Positions 1 through 8,570 of a DNA stretch of 23,965 nt are shown in pieces. The translations under genes were made by a program, and so were the position numbers. The DNA comes from a virus. Below the pieces are notes generated by a model. That model ran no database searches and was not told where the DNA came from. It worked only from the letters and a program-made list of their open reading frames with translations. The stretch is taken from the IMG/VR virus record IMGVR_UViG_3300029309_000347, positions 1 through 23,965 of that record; one strand, given 5' to 3'. Within the stretch, counting starts at the first letter, position 1, and each line of letters begins with the position of its first letter.

Positions 1-2229
1 GCAGAGCAAACAAAAAATTTATTTGATAAATCTGGTATGCCAGCAACAAATAAATTTATAAGTGAGAATTATTTTAAAAGATCAGCAAAAGCCTGGTCAG
101 AAGCATATAGAGGTGGTTTACTTTTTTCACCTAAAACACAACTGAGAAATCTAATTGGTAATGCTTTTTATGTAAGTTATTCTGTACCAGAATATATTTT
201 AGCTGGAGCATGGGGTAACATGGAAAGTGCAGTTGTAAATAATGCTGGTAAAATTCTTCGTGGAAAACATTGGGGTGGTTACAACAATGGTATGACCTGG
301 GAGATGGGAGTTGCAAGACTATACGGTATGGTGCATGGATTTAAAGATGCACTAAAAATGGGTGCAAGAGGTTTTCATGGTAAAACATCAGATAGTTTTA
401 CAAAATACGAAGGTGCAACAAACGATTATTTTACTGCTAAAAACTTAGGATTAGAAAATTCTCCTTTTGCTGGCATGGTTGATTTTATGGGTAAGGTTTA
501 TAGACTGCCTTACAAGGGTTTAACAGCTGGTGATGAGTTCTTCAAAGAAATGGCAAGATCTATGGAGATGCATACAATCATCATGAATGATGCAACAAAG
601 TTAGCTCGTAATACAGGCATACCTTACAAAGAAGCCTGGGAGCAAACAGTAAAAGATGTCATGAGTAATCCAGGTAAATATCAAATGGATTTAGATGATG
701 CTGCAAGGTACTACACTTTTCAGGATCAAATGCCAAAATTTTTAGAAGATGCTTCAAGAGCTATACAAAGTACACCTTATGTTGGTACTATTTTGTTACC
801 TTTTGCTAAGACACCAGTAAATGTTACCAGAAGATTTTTAGATATGTCTACTGGTGGATTGCCAAAGCATTTACTTGACAGAAAATTTTTTACGGATGCT
901 ACAACAAGATCAAGAGTAATCGCTAGAATGGGTATGGCTAGTATGTTTGCTATGACTATAGCAGACTTCTATCAATCAGGTCATATTACAGGTGGTTATC
1001 CTTTATTACCTAATGGTAAAATAGATATGAAGGCAAAAGCAGCACTCGATGCTATTGGATGGAAACCATATAGTTTTGTTTTTCGTGGTAATGATTTTCC
1101 TGATGACATGCCATTATTTAAAGATGGAAATCAATATATACCAAATGGTAATTTAACGTATGTAAGTTATCAAGGTTTAGAACCAGTTGGTGCTTTGCTC
1201 GGTGTTACTGCACATGCAATGGAATTGATGCAAAGAAATCCAAATCCAAATGCACTAGAAGCTATTAGTTCTGCATACGCACTAGCAATGTACAAATACA
1301 TGAGTGACATGCCGATGGTTCAGGGTATGGCTGATATAACAGCTATGTTGACAGAAGGTAAGTTTGATAATGTTGGAGCTGATATTTTAGCAAATATGGT
1401 TCTTGCACCAATAGCACCTATAGCACCAATGAAAGCAGCTGGTGGTGTATTGCAAGGTGAAACTGTTGAAGATTATTTAAACAGCAGTGAATATAAAATT
1501 ATAGCAAGAAATAAAGATTTTAATTTTGAAAGAGATATGAATTTATTTGTAGATATAGATGGTGATGGTGTGGCTGAAACAGTAAACATAAATTATGGTA
1601 ATCAGGTAAACAGTAAATTTTTTAATCCTTTTTTAGAGGAGTTTAATACTATTTTATTTTCTATGCCTTATGATGAGGGTATCACACTTGGTGAAGAAAT
1701 ATGGGGTAAAACACAAACTGGAAAAGATTTACCACCAAAGTTAGATATATTTGGTAATGAAATAAAAATAGATAGTGGTAGAGGTTTAATAAACGAAATA
1801 AGTAATAGATATATAAATCCTTTTGCTATTAGTGATGTTGAGCCAAGTGATTTACATGTGTATGAAAATTTACGTTTAGGTTCACCTATTATAAATCCAC
1901 AACCAGTTAAGTTTGGAGTAAAATTAAAACCAGACGAATATTATAACTGGGTAAGAATTTCAAAAAATGCACCACTAAAAGTTTTTGATGGTCTAACTTT
2001 TGAAGAAGAAATAAAACGTATAACACAATCAGATGAATATCTTTATGAGATGTCTGAAAACGAGAGATATGACGTATTAGAAAAAGCAAACAGAGCTGCT
2101 TTAGAAGAAGGTTTTGAAGAATTGCTTATGCTTCCAGAATACAACGAATTATCAGAAGTGATAGATATTAAGAAAGATGCAATAGAACAAGGTTTATTGC
2201 CAGATCAAGGAGTAAATATTTTACAATGA
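1..2229 (+). CDS. Internal virion (ejection) protein, C-terminal 742 residues, partial
   Basis: The frame is open from base 1, so the ATG at 37 is internal and the gene begins upstream of the window. The visible part is a long, mostly soluble, helix-rich protein. An N-terminal stretch reading LLFSPKTQLRNLIGN resembles a segment I remember from large phage internal virion or polyvalent proteins. A DxDxDG loop (DIDGDGVAE, bases 1552-1578) looks like an EF-hand or dockerin-type calcium site. The position directly before a T7-like tail fibre matches the place of the large internal core protein of T7-like phages, which is ejected with the DNA and may carry peptidoglycan-degrading activity in its N-terminal part; that part is not visible here. 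The stop overlaps the next start (ATGA). The functional call rests on size and synteny more than on a recognised catalytic domain. Confidence 0.7.
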   Translation, partial: AEQTKNLFDKSGMPATNKFISENYFKRSAKAWSEAYRGGLLFSPKTQLRNLIGNAFYVSYSVPEYILAGAWGNMESAVVNNAGKILRGKHWGGYNNGMTWEMGVARLYGMVHGFKDALKMGARGFHGKTSDSFTKYEGATNDYFTAKNLGLENSPFAGMVDFMGKVYRLPYKGLTAGDEFFKEMARSMEMHTIIMNDATKLARNTGIPYKEAWEQTVKDVMSNPGKYQMDLDDAARYYTFQDQMPKFLEDASRAIQSTPYVGTILLPFAKTPVNVTRRFLDMSTGGLPKHLLDRKFFTDATTRSRVIARMGMASMFAMTIADFYQSGHITGGYPLLPNGKIDMKAKAALDAIGWKPYSFVFRGNDFPDDMPLFKDGNQYIPNGNLTYVSYQGLEPVGALLGVTAHAMELMQRNPNPNALEAISSAYALAMYKYMSDMPMVQGMADITAMLTEGKFDNVGADILANMVLAPIAPIAPMKAAGGVLQGETVEDYLNSSEYKIIARNKDFNFERDMNLFVDIDGDGVAETVNINYGNQVNSKFFNPFLEEFNTILFSMPYDEGITLGEEIWGKTQTGKDLPPKLDIFGNEIKIDSGRGLINEISNRYINPFAISDVEPSDLHVYENLRLGSPIINPQPVKFGVKLKPDEYYNWVRISKNAPLKVFDGLTFEEEIKRITQSDEYLYEMSENERYDVLEKANRAALEEGFEELLMLPEYNELSEVIDIKKDAIEQGLLPDQGVNILQ

Positions 2230-3842
2230 CAGTAAGTAGCACAACAGTTAAACAATCGTATGCAGGTAATGGCAGCACTTCTGCTTTTACCTATTCGTTT
2301 TTAATTAATTCAACAGCTGAATTAAAAGTAATTATCCGTACCAATAGCACAGGAACAGAAACGGTAAAAACTATAACTACACATTACAACGTCAGTGATA
2401 GTGCTGGATCAGGAACGGTAACATTTACTTCTGGTAATATACCAGCTTCAGGTGAAACAGTTGTTCTTATTCGTGACACAAATTTAACACAGGCAACTGA
2501 CTATGTTGAGAATGATCCATTCCCAGCAGAAAGTCATGAGAGTGCTTTAGATAAATTAACTTTACAAACACAAGAACTACAAGAAGAATTAGATAGATCT
2601 ATAAAACTGTCACGAACTAATACTATGACTTCAACAGAATTTACTGTTGGATCTACAGATCGTGCAAATAAAATTTTAGCTTTTGATAGTTCTGGAGAAA
2701 TTTCTGTTACTCAGGAATTAGGTTCTTTCAAAGGCAACTGGGCGGCAAGCACAGCGTATGTTGGTCGTGACATTGTTAAAGATACATCAACAAATAATAT
2801 TTTTATTGTTAATACTGCACATACATCTTCTGGTTCGCAGCCTTTAACAACAAATGCAAATTCTGCTAAATACGATTTATTAGTTGATGCTTCTTCAGCA
2901 ACTACAAGTCAAACTGCTGCTGCATCTTCTGCAACAGCTGCTGCTAGTTCAGCAACAACTGCATCTACTCAGGCATCAAATGCTGCATCGTCAGCGACAG
3001 CTGCGGCTTCATCCGCTACTTCTGCTGCTTCTAGCTTTGATAGTTTTGATGATCGTTATCTTGGTGCAAAAAGTTCTGATCCATCTGTAGATAATGATGG
3101 TGATGCACTTTTAACAGGTGCTTTATATTTTAACACAAGTGATAATGCTACAAAAGTTTATACTGGTTCTGCTTGGCAAACTGTAACTGTATCGGCAGCA
3201 AATCAAACAAACATAAATAGTGTTGCTGCAAATGCATCAAACATAAATGCAGTAGCTGGTAAGGCTACGGAAATAGGTTTACTCGGTACAGCTGATGCTG
3301 TTGCTGATATGGCACTCTTAGGCACAAGTGATGTAGTTGCTGACATGGCATTACTTGCTACTACAGATGTTATTGCTGATATGAATACACTTGCAACAAG
3401 TGATATTATTAGTGATCTCAATACCCTAGCGACAAGTGATATAGTAAGTGATCTCAACACACTTGCAACTAGTGATGTTGTAACTGACATGAATACTTTA
3501 GCGACATCATCCAATGTTACAAACATGGATACCCTAGCAACAAATATTTCTAATGTAAACAGCGTGGCTGGCTCTATAAGTAATGTTAATACAGCAGCAA
3601 CAAATATTGCAAATATAAATACAACTGCATCAAATATTTCTGGCGTAAATAGTTTTGCAGATAGATACAGAGTAGGATCTAGTGATCCAAGTTCATCACT
3701 TGATGAAGGAGATCTTTTTTACAATTCTACAAGTAATGTTTTAAAATATTACAATGGCAGTGCCTGGGTAAATGTAGAAGCAACAGACACAAGTAATTTA
3801 GCAACAAAAGGGTTTAGTATAGCACTTGCGGTTGCTCTCTAA
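2226..3842 (+). CDS. T7-like tail fibre protein
   Basis: 538 aa. The first ~125 residues match the T7 tail-fibre N-terminal type that anchors the fibre to the tail: an opening with AGNGSTSAFTYSF, then a TLQTQELQEELDRS helix. An Ala/Ser-rich segment follows (about residues 218-270, repeated ATAAASSAT), then an FDDRYLGAKSSDP module that recurs near the C-terminus as FADRYRVGSSDP. Between them are seven 12-residue repeats of the form ATSDxxxDxNTL (bases 3285-3536), probably an elongated trimeric shaft. There is no obvious catalytic or receptor-binding head, so receptor binding may be delegated to the downstream tail proteins. The start overlaps the previous stop. The T7-like N-terminus is the strongest evidence; the shaft structure is inferred. 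Confidence 0.85.
   Translation: MTVSSTTVKQSYAGNGSTSAFTYSFLINSTAELKVIIRTNSTGTETVKTITTHYNVSDSAGSGTVTFTSGNIPASGETVVLIRDTNLTQATDYVENDPFPAESHESALDKLTLQTQELQEELDRSIKLSRTNTMTSTEFTVGSTDRANKILAFDSSGEISVTQELGSFKGNWAASTAYVGRDIVKDTSTNNIFIVNTAHTSSGSQPLTTNANSAKYDLLVDASSATTSQTAAASSATAAASSATTASTQASNAASSATAAASSATSAASSFDSFDDRYLGAKSSDPSVDNDGDALLTGALYFNTSDNATKVYTGSAWQTVTVSAANQTNINSVAANASNINAVAGKATEIGLLGTADAVADMALLGTSDVVADMALLATTDVIADMNTLATSDIISDLNTLATSDIVSDLNTLATSDVVTDMNTLATSSNVTNMDTLATNISNVNSVAGSISNVNTAATNIANINTTASNISGVNSFADRYRVGSSDPSSSLDEGDLFYNSTSNVLKYYNGSAWVNVEATDTSNLATKGFSIALAVAL
3285..3536 (+). repeat. Seven tandem 36-bp coding repeats in the tail-fibre gene
   Basis: Seven in-frame 12-codon units can be read, from GTADAVADMALL to ATSSNVTNMDTL, with the middle units nearly identical at protein level (ATSDIISDLNTL, ATSDIVSDLNTL). 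Nucleotide identity is lower than protein identity, so the repeat is selected as protein. It is a likely site of length variation through slippage or recombination. Confidence 0.85.
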
Positions 3843-3857
3843 AAAGGAAAGGAAAAA

Positions 3858-4184
3858 ATGGCACAAGATTTTGAAAATGATTTACAAAGAAATGTCGGCA
3901 CTTCTGCTGTAACTTTAATCACTTCTAATTCTGATGATGCAGCTATTGGTGTACACATTTGTAATGTTCACTCAGCAGCTGTAACTTTTAAATTATTTAT
4001 TGAAAGAAGTTCGCAAAATTATCATCTTCAATTTAATACACCGCTGCCAGTTGGATCAAGTTTTAACAGCTGTTCACAAGGTGTAAAAATTAATTTGAAG
4101 TCTGGTGATGTACTTAAAGTTTTAAGTGATACTGCAAGTAGTTTAGACGTTGTAACTAGCTTCATTGATGAGATTAGTACATGA
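3858..4184 (+). CDS. Small tail protein, beta-sandwich-like
   Basis: 108 aa, started by ATG after a clear AAAGGAAAGGA ribosome-binding sequence. The C-terminal LKSGDVLKVLSDTASSLDVV is a module I recall from small tail-associated proteins of marine phages that follow the tail fibre. No signal peptide or membrane segment is visible; the composition is beta-rich. The next gene starts inside the stop (ATGA), so the two are probably translationally coupled. It is likely part of the adsorption apparatus, but its exact role is unknown. Confidence 0.6.
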   Translation: MAQDFENDLQRNVGTSAVTLITSNSDDAAIGVHICNVHSAAVTFKLFIERSSQNYHLQFNTPLPVGSSFNSCSQGVKINLKSGDVLKVLSDTASSLDVVTSFIDEIST

Positions 4185-4993
4185 GTTATTTTGGTGCTGC
4201 ACCTACTGGTAATTTTATTAGTACCGCATCACAGCGTGTAACTGGTAGTACAAACAATTATGTAGATTTAGATCATGCAATATCTGCTTTGTCAGATGTA
4301 ATTGTTCTCGTAAATTCAGTTAAACAAGATATTACAAATTTAACTTTTACTTCTGGAAGCAGAATTACCCTGGGAGGTACGCTTGTCAGCAGCGATGTGG
4401 TTGAAATAATTTATTTAGGAAAATCAGTTGCAACACAAACACCTGGCACTGGCACAGTTACTAATGATATGTTAGCTGGTAGTATTGCAAATTCTAAACT
4501 TGCTAATTCTAGTATTACATTAAATGGCTCGGCAGTTTCTTTAGGTGGTAGTGCTAGTGTAGGTGGAACTAATACCCCAGCTTTTCATGCTAGTTCTGAT
4601 AATACTTTATCAGTTTCAAATAATACTAATACTAATGCCGCTTGTAATGTAGAGGCTTTTGATAGTGATTCTAAATATGACACAAGCACATTTCGTTTTA
4701 CGCCTGGTGTTACAGGTAAGTATTTTTTTTACATTCAAACAAGGATAAGCGAAAGTAGTGGTAGAATACAAGTTGCACTTTACAAAAATGGAAGTGTTTT
4801 AAGTCAATCTAGTGGTCATATAGAAATGGAAAATTCAGGAGCTGGTAATAATACTTTTACTGGAGTAAACGGCTCTTGTATAACTAATTGCACAAGCACA
4901 AGTGATTATTTTGAAGCTTTTGTGTGGCATAAAGATGGCTCAACTAAAAATATGACTAATAGAGTATTTCTGGGATATAAAATAATAGAATAA
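4181..4993 (+). CDS. Tail fibre/host-recognition protein with C-terminal C1q-like domain
   Basis: 270 aa. The N-terminal ~110 residues contain the connector modules YVDLDHAISALSD and VEIIYLGKSVA followed by VTNDMLAGSIANSKLANSSI, typical of phage fibre stalks. The last ~135 residues (from PAFHASSDNTLSVSNN) have the C1q/TNF-like jelly-roll pattern: FxFTPGVTGKYFFYIQTRI, then QVALYKNG, and a terminal strand GYKIIE. Such domains form trimeric heads that bind receptors. Its start overlaps the previous stop by ATGA. It is one of several related tail proteins in tandem. Receptor specificity cannot be told from sequence. Confidence 0.7.
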   Translation: MSYFGAAPTGNFISTASQRVTGSTNNYVDLDHAISALSDVIVLVNSVKQDITNLTFTSGSRITLGGTLVSSDVVEIIYLGKSVATQTPGTGTVTNDMLAGSIANSKLANSSITLNGSAVSLGGSASVGGTNTPAFHASSDNTLSVSNNTNTNAACNVEAFDSDSKYDTSTFRFTPGVTGKYFFYIQTRISESSGRIQVALYKNGSVLSQSSGHIEMENSGAGNNTFTGVNGSCITNCTSTSDYFEAFVWHKDGSTKNMTNRVFLGYKIIE

Positions 4994-5012
4994 CATAAAG
5001 GAGATAAAAATT

Positions 5013-5342
5013 ATGAATAACTTAGCAAATAAAATAACAGCATATCTTGGTAGCGAGCCAGACTTCACTGAGGAAGTTAAGCTACAAGATGATATGGTAG
5101 ATGGAGTAAGTAATCCGTACATTGCAGAATGGAACATTACTGAAAAACCAAAACCTACTGATGCACAATTAGAAGCTTTAGAAGATGAAGCTCAAACTAT
5201 GTCAGATAATGCAGAAGCAGTATCTAATAGAAAGAGTGAGTATGGAAGTGTTGAAAGTCAAATCGAGTTTATTACCGAGCAAGGCTTAGACGCATGGAAA
5301 ACTAAAGTACAAGAAATCAAAACAAAATATCCAAAGAAATAA
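5013..5342 (+). CDS. Tail-fibre assembly chaperone-like protein
   Basis: 109 aa, acidic and helical, with a strong ribosome-binding site (AAAGGAG) before the ATG. The segment WNITEKPKPTDAQLEAL is characteristic of small phage tail-assembly chaperones of the XkdW/DUF4376 type, which are usually encoded directly beside the fibre gene they help to fold. Here it sits between two C1q-ended tail proteins. There is no membrane segment or enzyme motif. It is distinct in sequence from the second chaperone at 7033-7368, so each may serve a different fibre. Confidence 0.6.
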   Translation: MNNLANKITAYLGSEPDFTEEVKLQDDMVDGVSNPYIAEWNITEKPKPTDAQLEALEDEAQTMSDNAEAVSNRKSEYGSVESQIEFITEQGLDAWKTKVQEIKTKYPKK

Positions 5343-5345
5343 ATT

Positions 5346-5894
5346 ATGCCTTTTACAACTTTACCAACTTCAGCTTACACCACTTTAGATGCAACTAAAC
5401 TTACTGGTAATCTACCAGCAATTTCAGGAGCTTCTCTAACTGGTATATCTTCTACTGCTCCAAGTGAAACAAACTTTTTTGCAAGAGGTGGAAGTAACTA
5501 TGAGCCATCTTTAGCTGATAACACTACTATAACTGTAGTTTTACCTAATGAAGATTATGATAGTCATAATGGTTACGATACATCTACTGGAATATATACA
5601 ATTCAATCTGGTCAAGCTGGAAAGTATTTTTTCTTTGCCAAATTTACTATGACAAATGGAACAGATAGATGTGATGCTGATGTAACACTTTACAATAGTG
5701 GTACTTTTATGGGTCAAGGAAGAACATATATTAGTTCGCCAGATAACTACCCACAAGCACACCCACAGGTATTTAATGCTATTAACTGTAGTGTAGGCGA
5801 TACAATACAAATCAAAATTTACCAAGATTTAGGAGGGTCATATCCTCACACAAATAATTATAGCTGTTACTTTGGAGGGTTTAAATTAACATGA
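5346..5894 (+). CDS. Short tail protein with C1q-like domain
   Basis: 182 aa. It begins with the short linker LDATKLTGNLPAISGASLTG seen in many phage fibre adaptors. The rest (from ETNFFARGGSNYEPSLADN) is a C1q-like jelly roll: GIYTIQSGQAGKYFFFAKFTM, ADVTLYNSGTFMGQG, VGDTIQIKIYQD, and a final strand YFGGFKLT. It starts three bases after the previous stop with no strong ribosome-binding sequence, so coupling to the chaperone gene is likely. It is probably a receptor-binding tip unit. Its order alongside similar genes suggests duplication or module exchange. Confidence 0.65.
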   Translation: MPFTTLPTSAYTTLDATKLTGNLPAISGASLTGISSTAPSETNFFARGGSNYEPSLADNTTITVVLPNEDYDSHNGYDTSTGIYTIQSGQAGKYFFFAKFTMTNGTDRCDADVTLYNSGTFMGQGRTYISSPDNYPQAHPQVFNAINCSVGDTIQIKIYQDLGGSYPHTNNYSCYFGGFKLT

Positions 5895-7033
5895 GTTCAT
5901 ACTACGGAAGATCTTTAGATAATATTAGTAACGTAGAAAAATTAGATAACATTACTTTTAATGGTGGCACTACTTATGCCTTAACAAAATCAAGTGCAGC
6001 ATTTACACCAGCTGGTGCAAACAATATTCTTATTTCAATAGATGGTGTAGTACAACAAGGTAACTTTTCTGTATCTGGTAGCAACATAGTATTTACTTTT
6101 TCTCCTACAAGTTCAAACACTTGTGATTTTATTATGCACTATGGAACTGGATTAATTACTACTCCAGCTGATAGTTCAGTTACTGAAGCTAAGATTGGTA
6201 GCAATGCAGTTACTACAGCTAAAATACAAAATGATGCTGTAACAGTAGATAAATTAAATCTTATATCTACTTCTTCTGTTCCTAGTTTAGAAGCTAAAGG
6301 TACTTCTGGTCAAACTGAAGGTTACATACAGCTTAACTGTGCAGAAAATTCACATGGTATAAAATTAAAATCACCTCCTCATAGTGCTAGTCAAAGTTAT
6401 ACTTTAACTTTTCCTAGTACTGCTCCAGCAGCTAACAAGATATTACAAACAGATGGCTCTGGTAATTTAAGTTTTGTTGATGCTCCTAGTGGTAGTTATG
6501 TTTATCTTGGTGGTATCAATGCATCAAATCATAATGCAAATACATTAAGGTTAGAACAAGTTTTTGCTAATGATTATAGAAGATATAGAGTTGTAGGTAA
6601 ATTTCAAGGCACAGGTAATGGTGCAGACATACGCTTTAGATGGTTGAAATCAGATAATGTTGAAGAACAAAGTAGTTACTATAATATGACTGATGGACAA
6701 AAAGCTGATAGTTCTGCAAATTCTACAGAAAGATGGAATGATTGGAACCAACAATACGCAAGAATGTTTAGGGATACTGCAACAGGCTCACATATTCATT
6801 CTTTTGAAATGTTATTATTTCCAAATCAAAATGAAAATGTAAATTACCCTACAGCAATTTTTCATACACAAACTTGGGATCACAATAACGGTGCTAATAG
6901 ACAAAGAATTATTACAGGTGCAATTTATAATGAGATTACAACTTCTGTTGCTGGTGGAGGTATGCAATTACAATCTACATCAGGAAACTTTGGAACAGTA
7001 AACGTAAGTATATGGGGGTTAAAAGATAGTTAA
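5891..7033 (+). CDS. Tail fibre/spike protein with DGVVQ connector module
   Basis: 380 aa. The N-terminal half carries standard fibre-stalk modules: YALTKSSAAFTPAGANN, LISIDGVVQQGNF, then VTEAKIGSNAVTTAKIQNDAV. The middle (NKILQTDGSGNLSFVD) is another module widespread in phage fibres. The C-terminal ~180 residues (from GSYVYLGGINASNHNANTLRLE) are beta-rich with many aromatic and His residues and are probably the receptor-binding head; I do not recognise a C1q pattern there. It overlaps the upstream stop by ATGA and its own stop overlaps the next start (TAATG). Confidence 0.65.
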   Translation: MSSYYGRSLDNISNVEKLDNITFNGGTTYALTKSSAAFTPAGANNILISIDGVVQQGNFSVSGSNIVFTFSPTSSNTCDFIMHYGTGLITTPADSSVTEAKIGSNAVTTAKIQNDAVTVDKLNLISTSSVPSLEAKGTSGQTEGYIQLNCAENSHGIKLKSPPHSASQSYTLTFPSTAPAANKILQTDGSGNLSFVDAPSGSYVYLGGINASNHNANTLRLEQVFANDYRRYRVVGKFQGTGNGADIRFRWLKSDNVEEQSSYYNMTDGQKADSSANSTERWNDWNQQYARMFRDTATGSHIHSFEMLLFPNQNENVNYPTAIFHTQTWDHNNGANRQRIITGAIYNEITTSVAGGGMQLQSTSGNFGTVNVSIWGLKDS

Positions 7034-7368
7034 TGGTTGATAAAAAATTAATATTTAATGGTGTAACAGGTAAACAAGAAGAAGTTGATTTTACAGAAGC
7101 AGAACAAACCATTTATGATGCAGAAGTAAAAACATGGAATGATGAAAAACCAACAAGACAACTTGCAAACATAAGAGAAATTAGAAATCAAAAACTTTCT
7201 GAAACAGATTATCTTGCAATGTCAGATAATACTATGTCTGATGAAATAAAAACTTACAGACAAAGTATGAGAGATATACCACAAGATTATTCTGAAGCAG
7301 ACTATGACGATTTACTTGCTAGAGATGAGCAAGGTAACTTAACACATACAGTATGGAGTAAACCATGA
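7033..7368 (+). CDS. Phage tail assembly chaperone (PF16778-like)
   Basis: 111 aa. The central segment (IREIRNQKLSETDYL, then a block ending in YRQSMRDIPQDY) is the signature of the phage tail-assembly chaperone family found beside fibre genes, which have the form RNxxLxxTDW...YRQxLRDIP. The preceding region includes WNDEKPTRQLANI. It starts in the stop of the spike gene (TAATG) and ends in the start of the next C1q protein (ATGA), so all three are probably made together. It acts in the cytoplasm during fibre folding or attachment and is not expected to be in the virion. Confidence 0.75.
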   Translation: MVDKKLIFNGVTGKQEEVDFTEAEQTIYDAEVKTWNDEKPTRQLANIREIRNQKLSETDYLAMSDNTMSDEIKTYRQSMRDIPQDYSEADYDDLLARDEQGNLTHTVWSKP

Positions 7369-7940
7369 GTCTTATTAAGGTAAAAGGAAGTTCCATTACT
7401 GGAGCTTTGGCAGCTGTAGATGGCTCGGCTCTAACTGGGATTAGTGCTGGTATAACAATGGCTGACCAATGGAGATTAGATACAACTGAAACAAACATTG
7501 CTGACTCTGGAGAGTTTTTAACTTCTTGGGAAAGAAATGACAGCACAGCATATGCTAAAATTGGAACAGGTATGTCAGAATCATCTGGCGTTTTTACTTT
7601 TCCATCTACAGGAATATATAAAGTAGAATTTGTTGCCGCTCCTTATGATGACAGAGGACACCCAGAAGTTAATGCTGAAATTCATATAACTACAAATAAT
7701 AGTTCTTATAGTAATGTTGCTAGAAGTAATACTTTTATAGAAAATGATGGTAGCACATCTTACAATGTATTTACTTCTACTTATTGCTCAGCATTAGTTG
7801 ATGTAACTGATACTTCAAATGTAAAAGCAAAATTCTTTATACAAGCTGTTTCTCCAGACCAAGCTAATAGTACAAACGCACAAGGTAATTCAAGTTTCAA
7901 TCAGACTAGTGTTACCTTTATAAGACTAGGAGATACATGA
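7365..7940 (+). CDS. Tail protein with C1q-like domain
   Basis: 191 aa. It begins with a short linker (VKGSSITGALAAVDGSALTG) that parallels the linker of the protein at 5346. A C1q-like jelly roll follows from MADQWRLDTTETNIADSGEF: SSGVFTFPSTGIYKVEFVAA, NAEIHITTNN, VTDTSNVKAKFFIQA, and final strand TSVTFIRLGDT. It is the third clear C1q-like tail protein in about 4 kb. The stop overlaps the start of a 16-residue Cys-rich ORF. It is probably an alternative or additional receptor-binding unit. Confidence 0.65.
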   Translation: MSLIKVKGSSITGALAAVDGSALTGISAGITMADQWRLDTTETNIADSGEFLTSWERNDSTAYAKIGTGMSESSGVFTFPSTGIYKVEFVAAPYDDRGHPEVNAEIHITTNNSSYSNVARSNTFIENDGSTSYNVFTSTYCSALVDVTDTSNVKAKFFIQAVSPDQANSTNAQGNSSFNQTSVTFIRLGDT

Positions 7941-7987
7941 TTAATCCTAAATGTGATTGCGGAAAAGACGAGTGCGATTGTTGTTAA
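7937..7987 (+). CDS. Cys-rich 16-residue micro-ORF
   Basis: The ORF reads MINPKCDCGKDECDCC and ends in TAA. Its ATG overlaps the upstream stop (ATGA) and its stop is immediately followed by the ATG of the next gene at 7988, so it fills the gap exactly. An AGGAGA ribosome-binding sequence lies 5-10 bases upstream. Five of 16 residues are Cys in C-x-C and C-x-C-C patterns, which could bind a metal. I recognise no family. The precise fit and the good ribosome-binding site favour real translation, but an ORF this short can occur by chance. Confidence 0.45.
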   Translation: MINPKCDCGKDECDCC

Positions 7988-8347
7988 ATGAAACTATCAG
8001 ACAACACTGCTATCTCTATGCCAATGAGAAACCTAATAGCCATATTAGGTGCAACAGCTGTTGGAGTGTGGGCTTACTTCGGAGTTATTGAAAGACTTAA
8101 TAATATAGAAACAAGAGCAACTTTATTCGAAGCTGATCTTCTCAAAGCCGCTGATCAAAAACCAATAGACCAGGAACAATACATGCTGCTTGAATTTTCT
8201 GCCAAGCAACTAGAAAAGGTTACAACAGAAATGGAAAGCATGATGAACAACAGAGTGAATATAGATTTTTTAAAAACACAAGTAGATAAGCTACAAAAAG
8301 ATGTTGAAGAATTAAAAGATAAGGTAAGAAAAAATGGCAGTTACTGA
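7988..8347 (+). CDS. Membrane-anchored coiled-coil protein
   Basis: 119 aa. One transmembrane helix near the N-terminus (about residues 14-33, MRNLIAILGATAVGVWAYFG) is followed by a long hydrophilic helical tail with heptad-like spacing (FLKTQVDKLQKDVEELKDKV). The MPMRNLI...VGVWAYFGV segment is familiar to me from small proteins in lysis regions of marine phages, where they are left as hypothetical or called holin- or spanin-like. With a single membrane segment it is more likely an accessory or i-spanin-like partner than the main holin, given the three-segment-type holin at 9538. The role is inferred from topology and context. Confidence 0.65.
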   Translation: MKLSDNTAISMPMRNLIAILGATAVGVWAYFGVIERLNNIETRATLFEADLLKAADQKPIDQEQYMLLEFSAKQLEKVTTEMESMMNNRVNIDFLKTQVDKLQKDVEELKDKVRKNGSY

Positions 8348-8570
8348 GTATGTGTTTGCACTTTGCATGTTTGTCAATTCTAGTTTGGATGGTCACATGC
8401 TTACAGAAGGTATGTCTGATTGTTTAAAACTAAAAAGAGAAGCAGAGAGAAACCTATCAGATAATAGAGTTAATGTAATTAGATATGCATGTGGTGAAGT
8501 TCTTGCTGAGTTAGAACCAGACAGCGAAGGCAACATGAAAATAAAAAAAATTATTCAAGGCAAAAACTAA
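8334..8570 (+). CDS. Small protein with hydrophobic N-terminus and conserved-looking Cys pair
   Basis: 78 aa. The start overlaps the previous gene by 14 bases and is preceded by AAGGTA. The N-terminus (VTEYVFALCMFVNSS) is hydrophobic and could be an export signal or short membrane segment, but it lacks basic residues before it. Two later Cys residues (in MSDCLK and YACGEV) are spaced like those of the next gene's product, suggesting the two are diverged relatives, perhaps disulfide-bonded outside the cytoplasm. I do not recognise a family. The stop overlaps the next start (TAATG). Confidence 0.6.
   Translation: MAVTEYVFALCMFVNSSLDGHMLTEGMSDCLKLKREAERNLSDNRVNVIRYACGEVLAELEPDSEGNMKIKKIIQGKN

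Noticed and set aside
3203-3526. Minus-strand 107-codon frame opposite the tail-fibre repeats
   Set aside because: It is the mirror of the 36-bp repeats and has repetitive Val/Ser/Ala sequence; the plus-strand fibre explains it.
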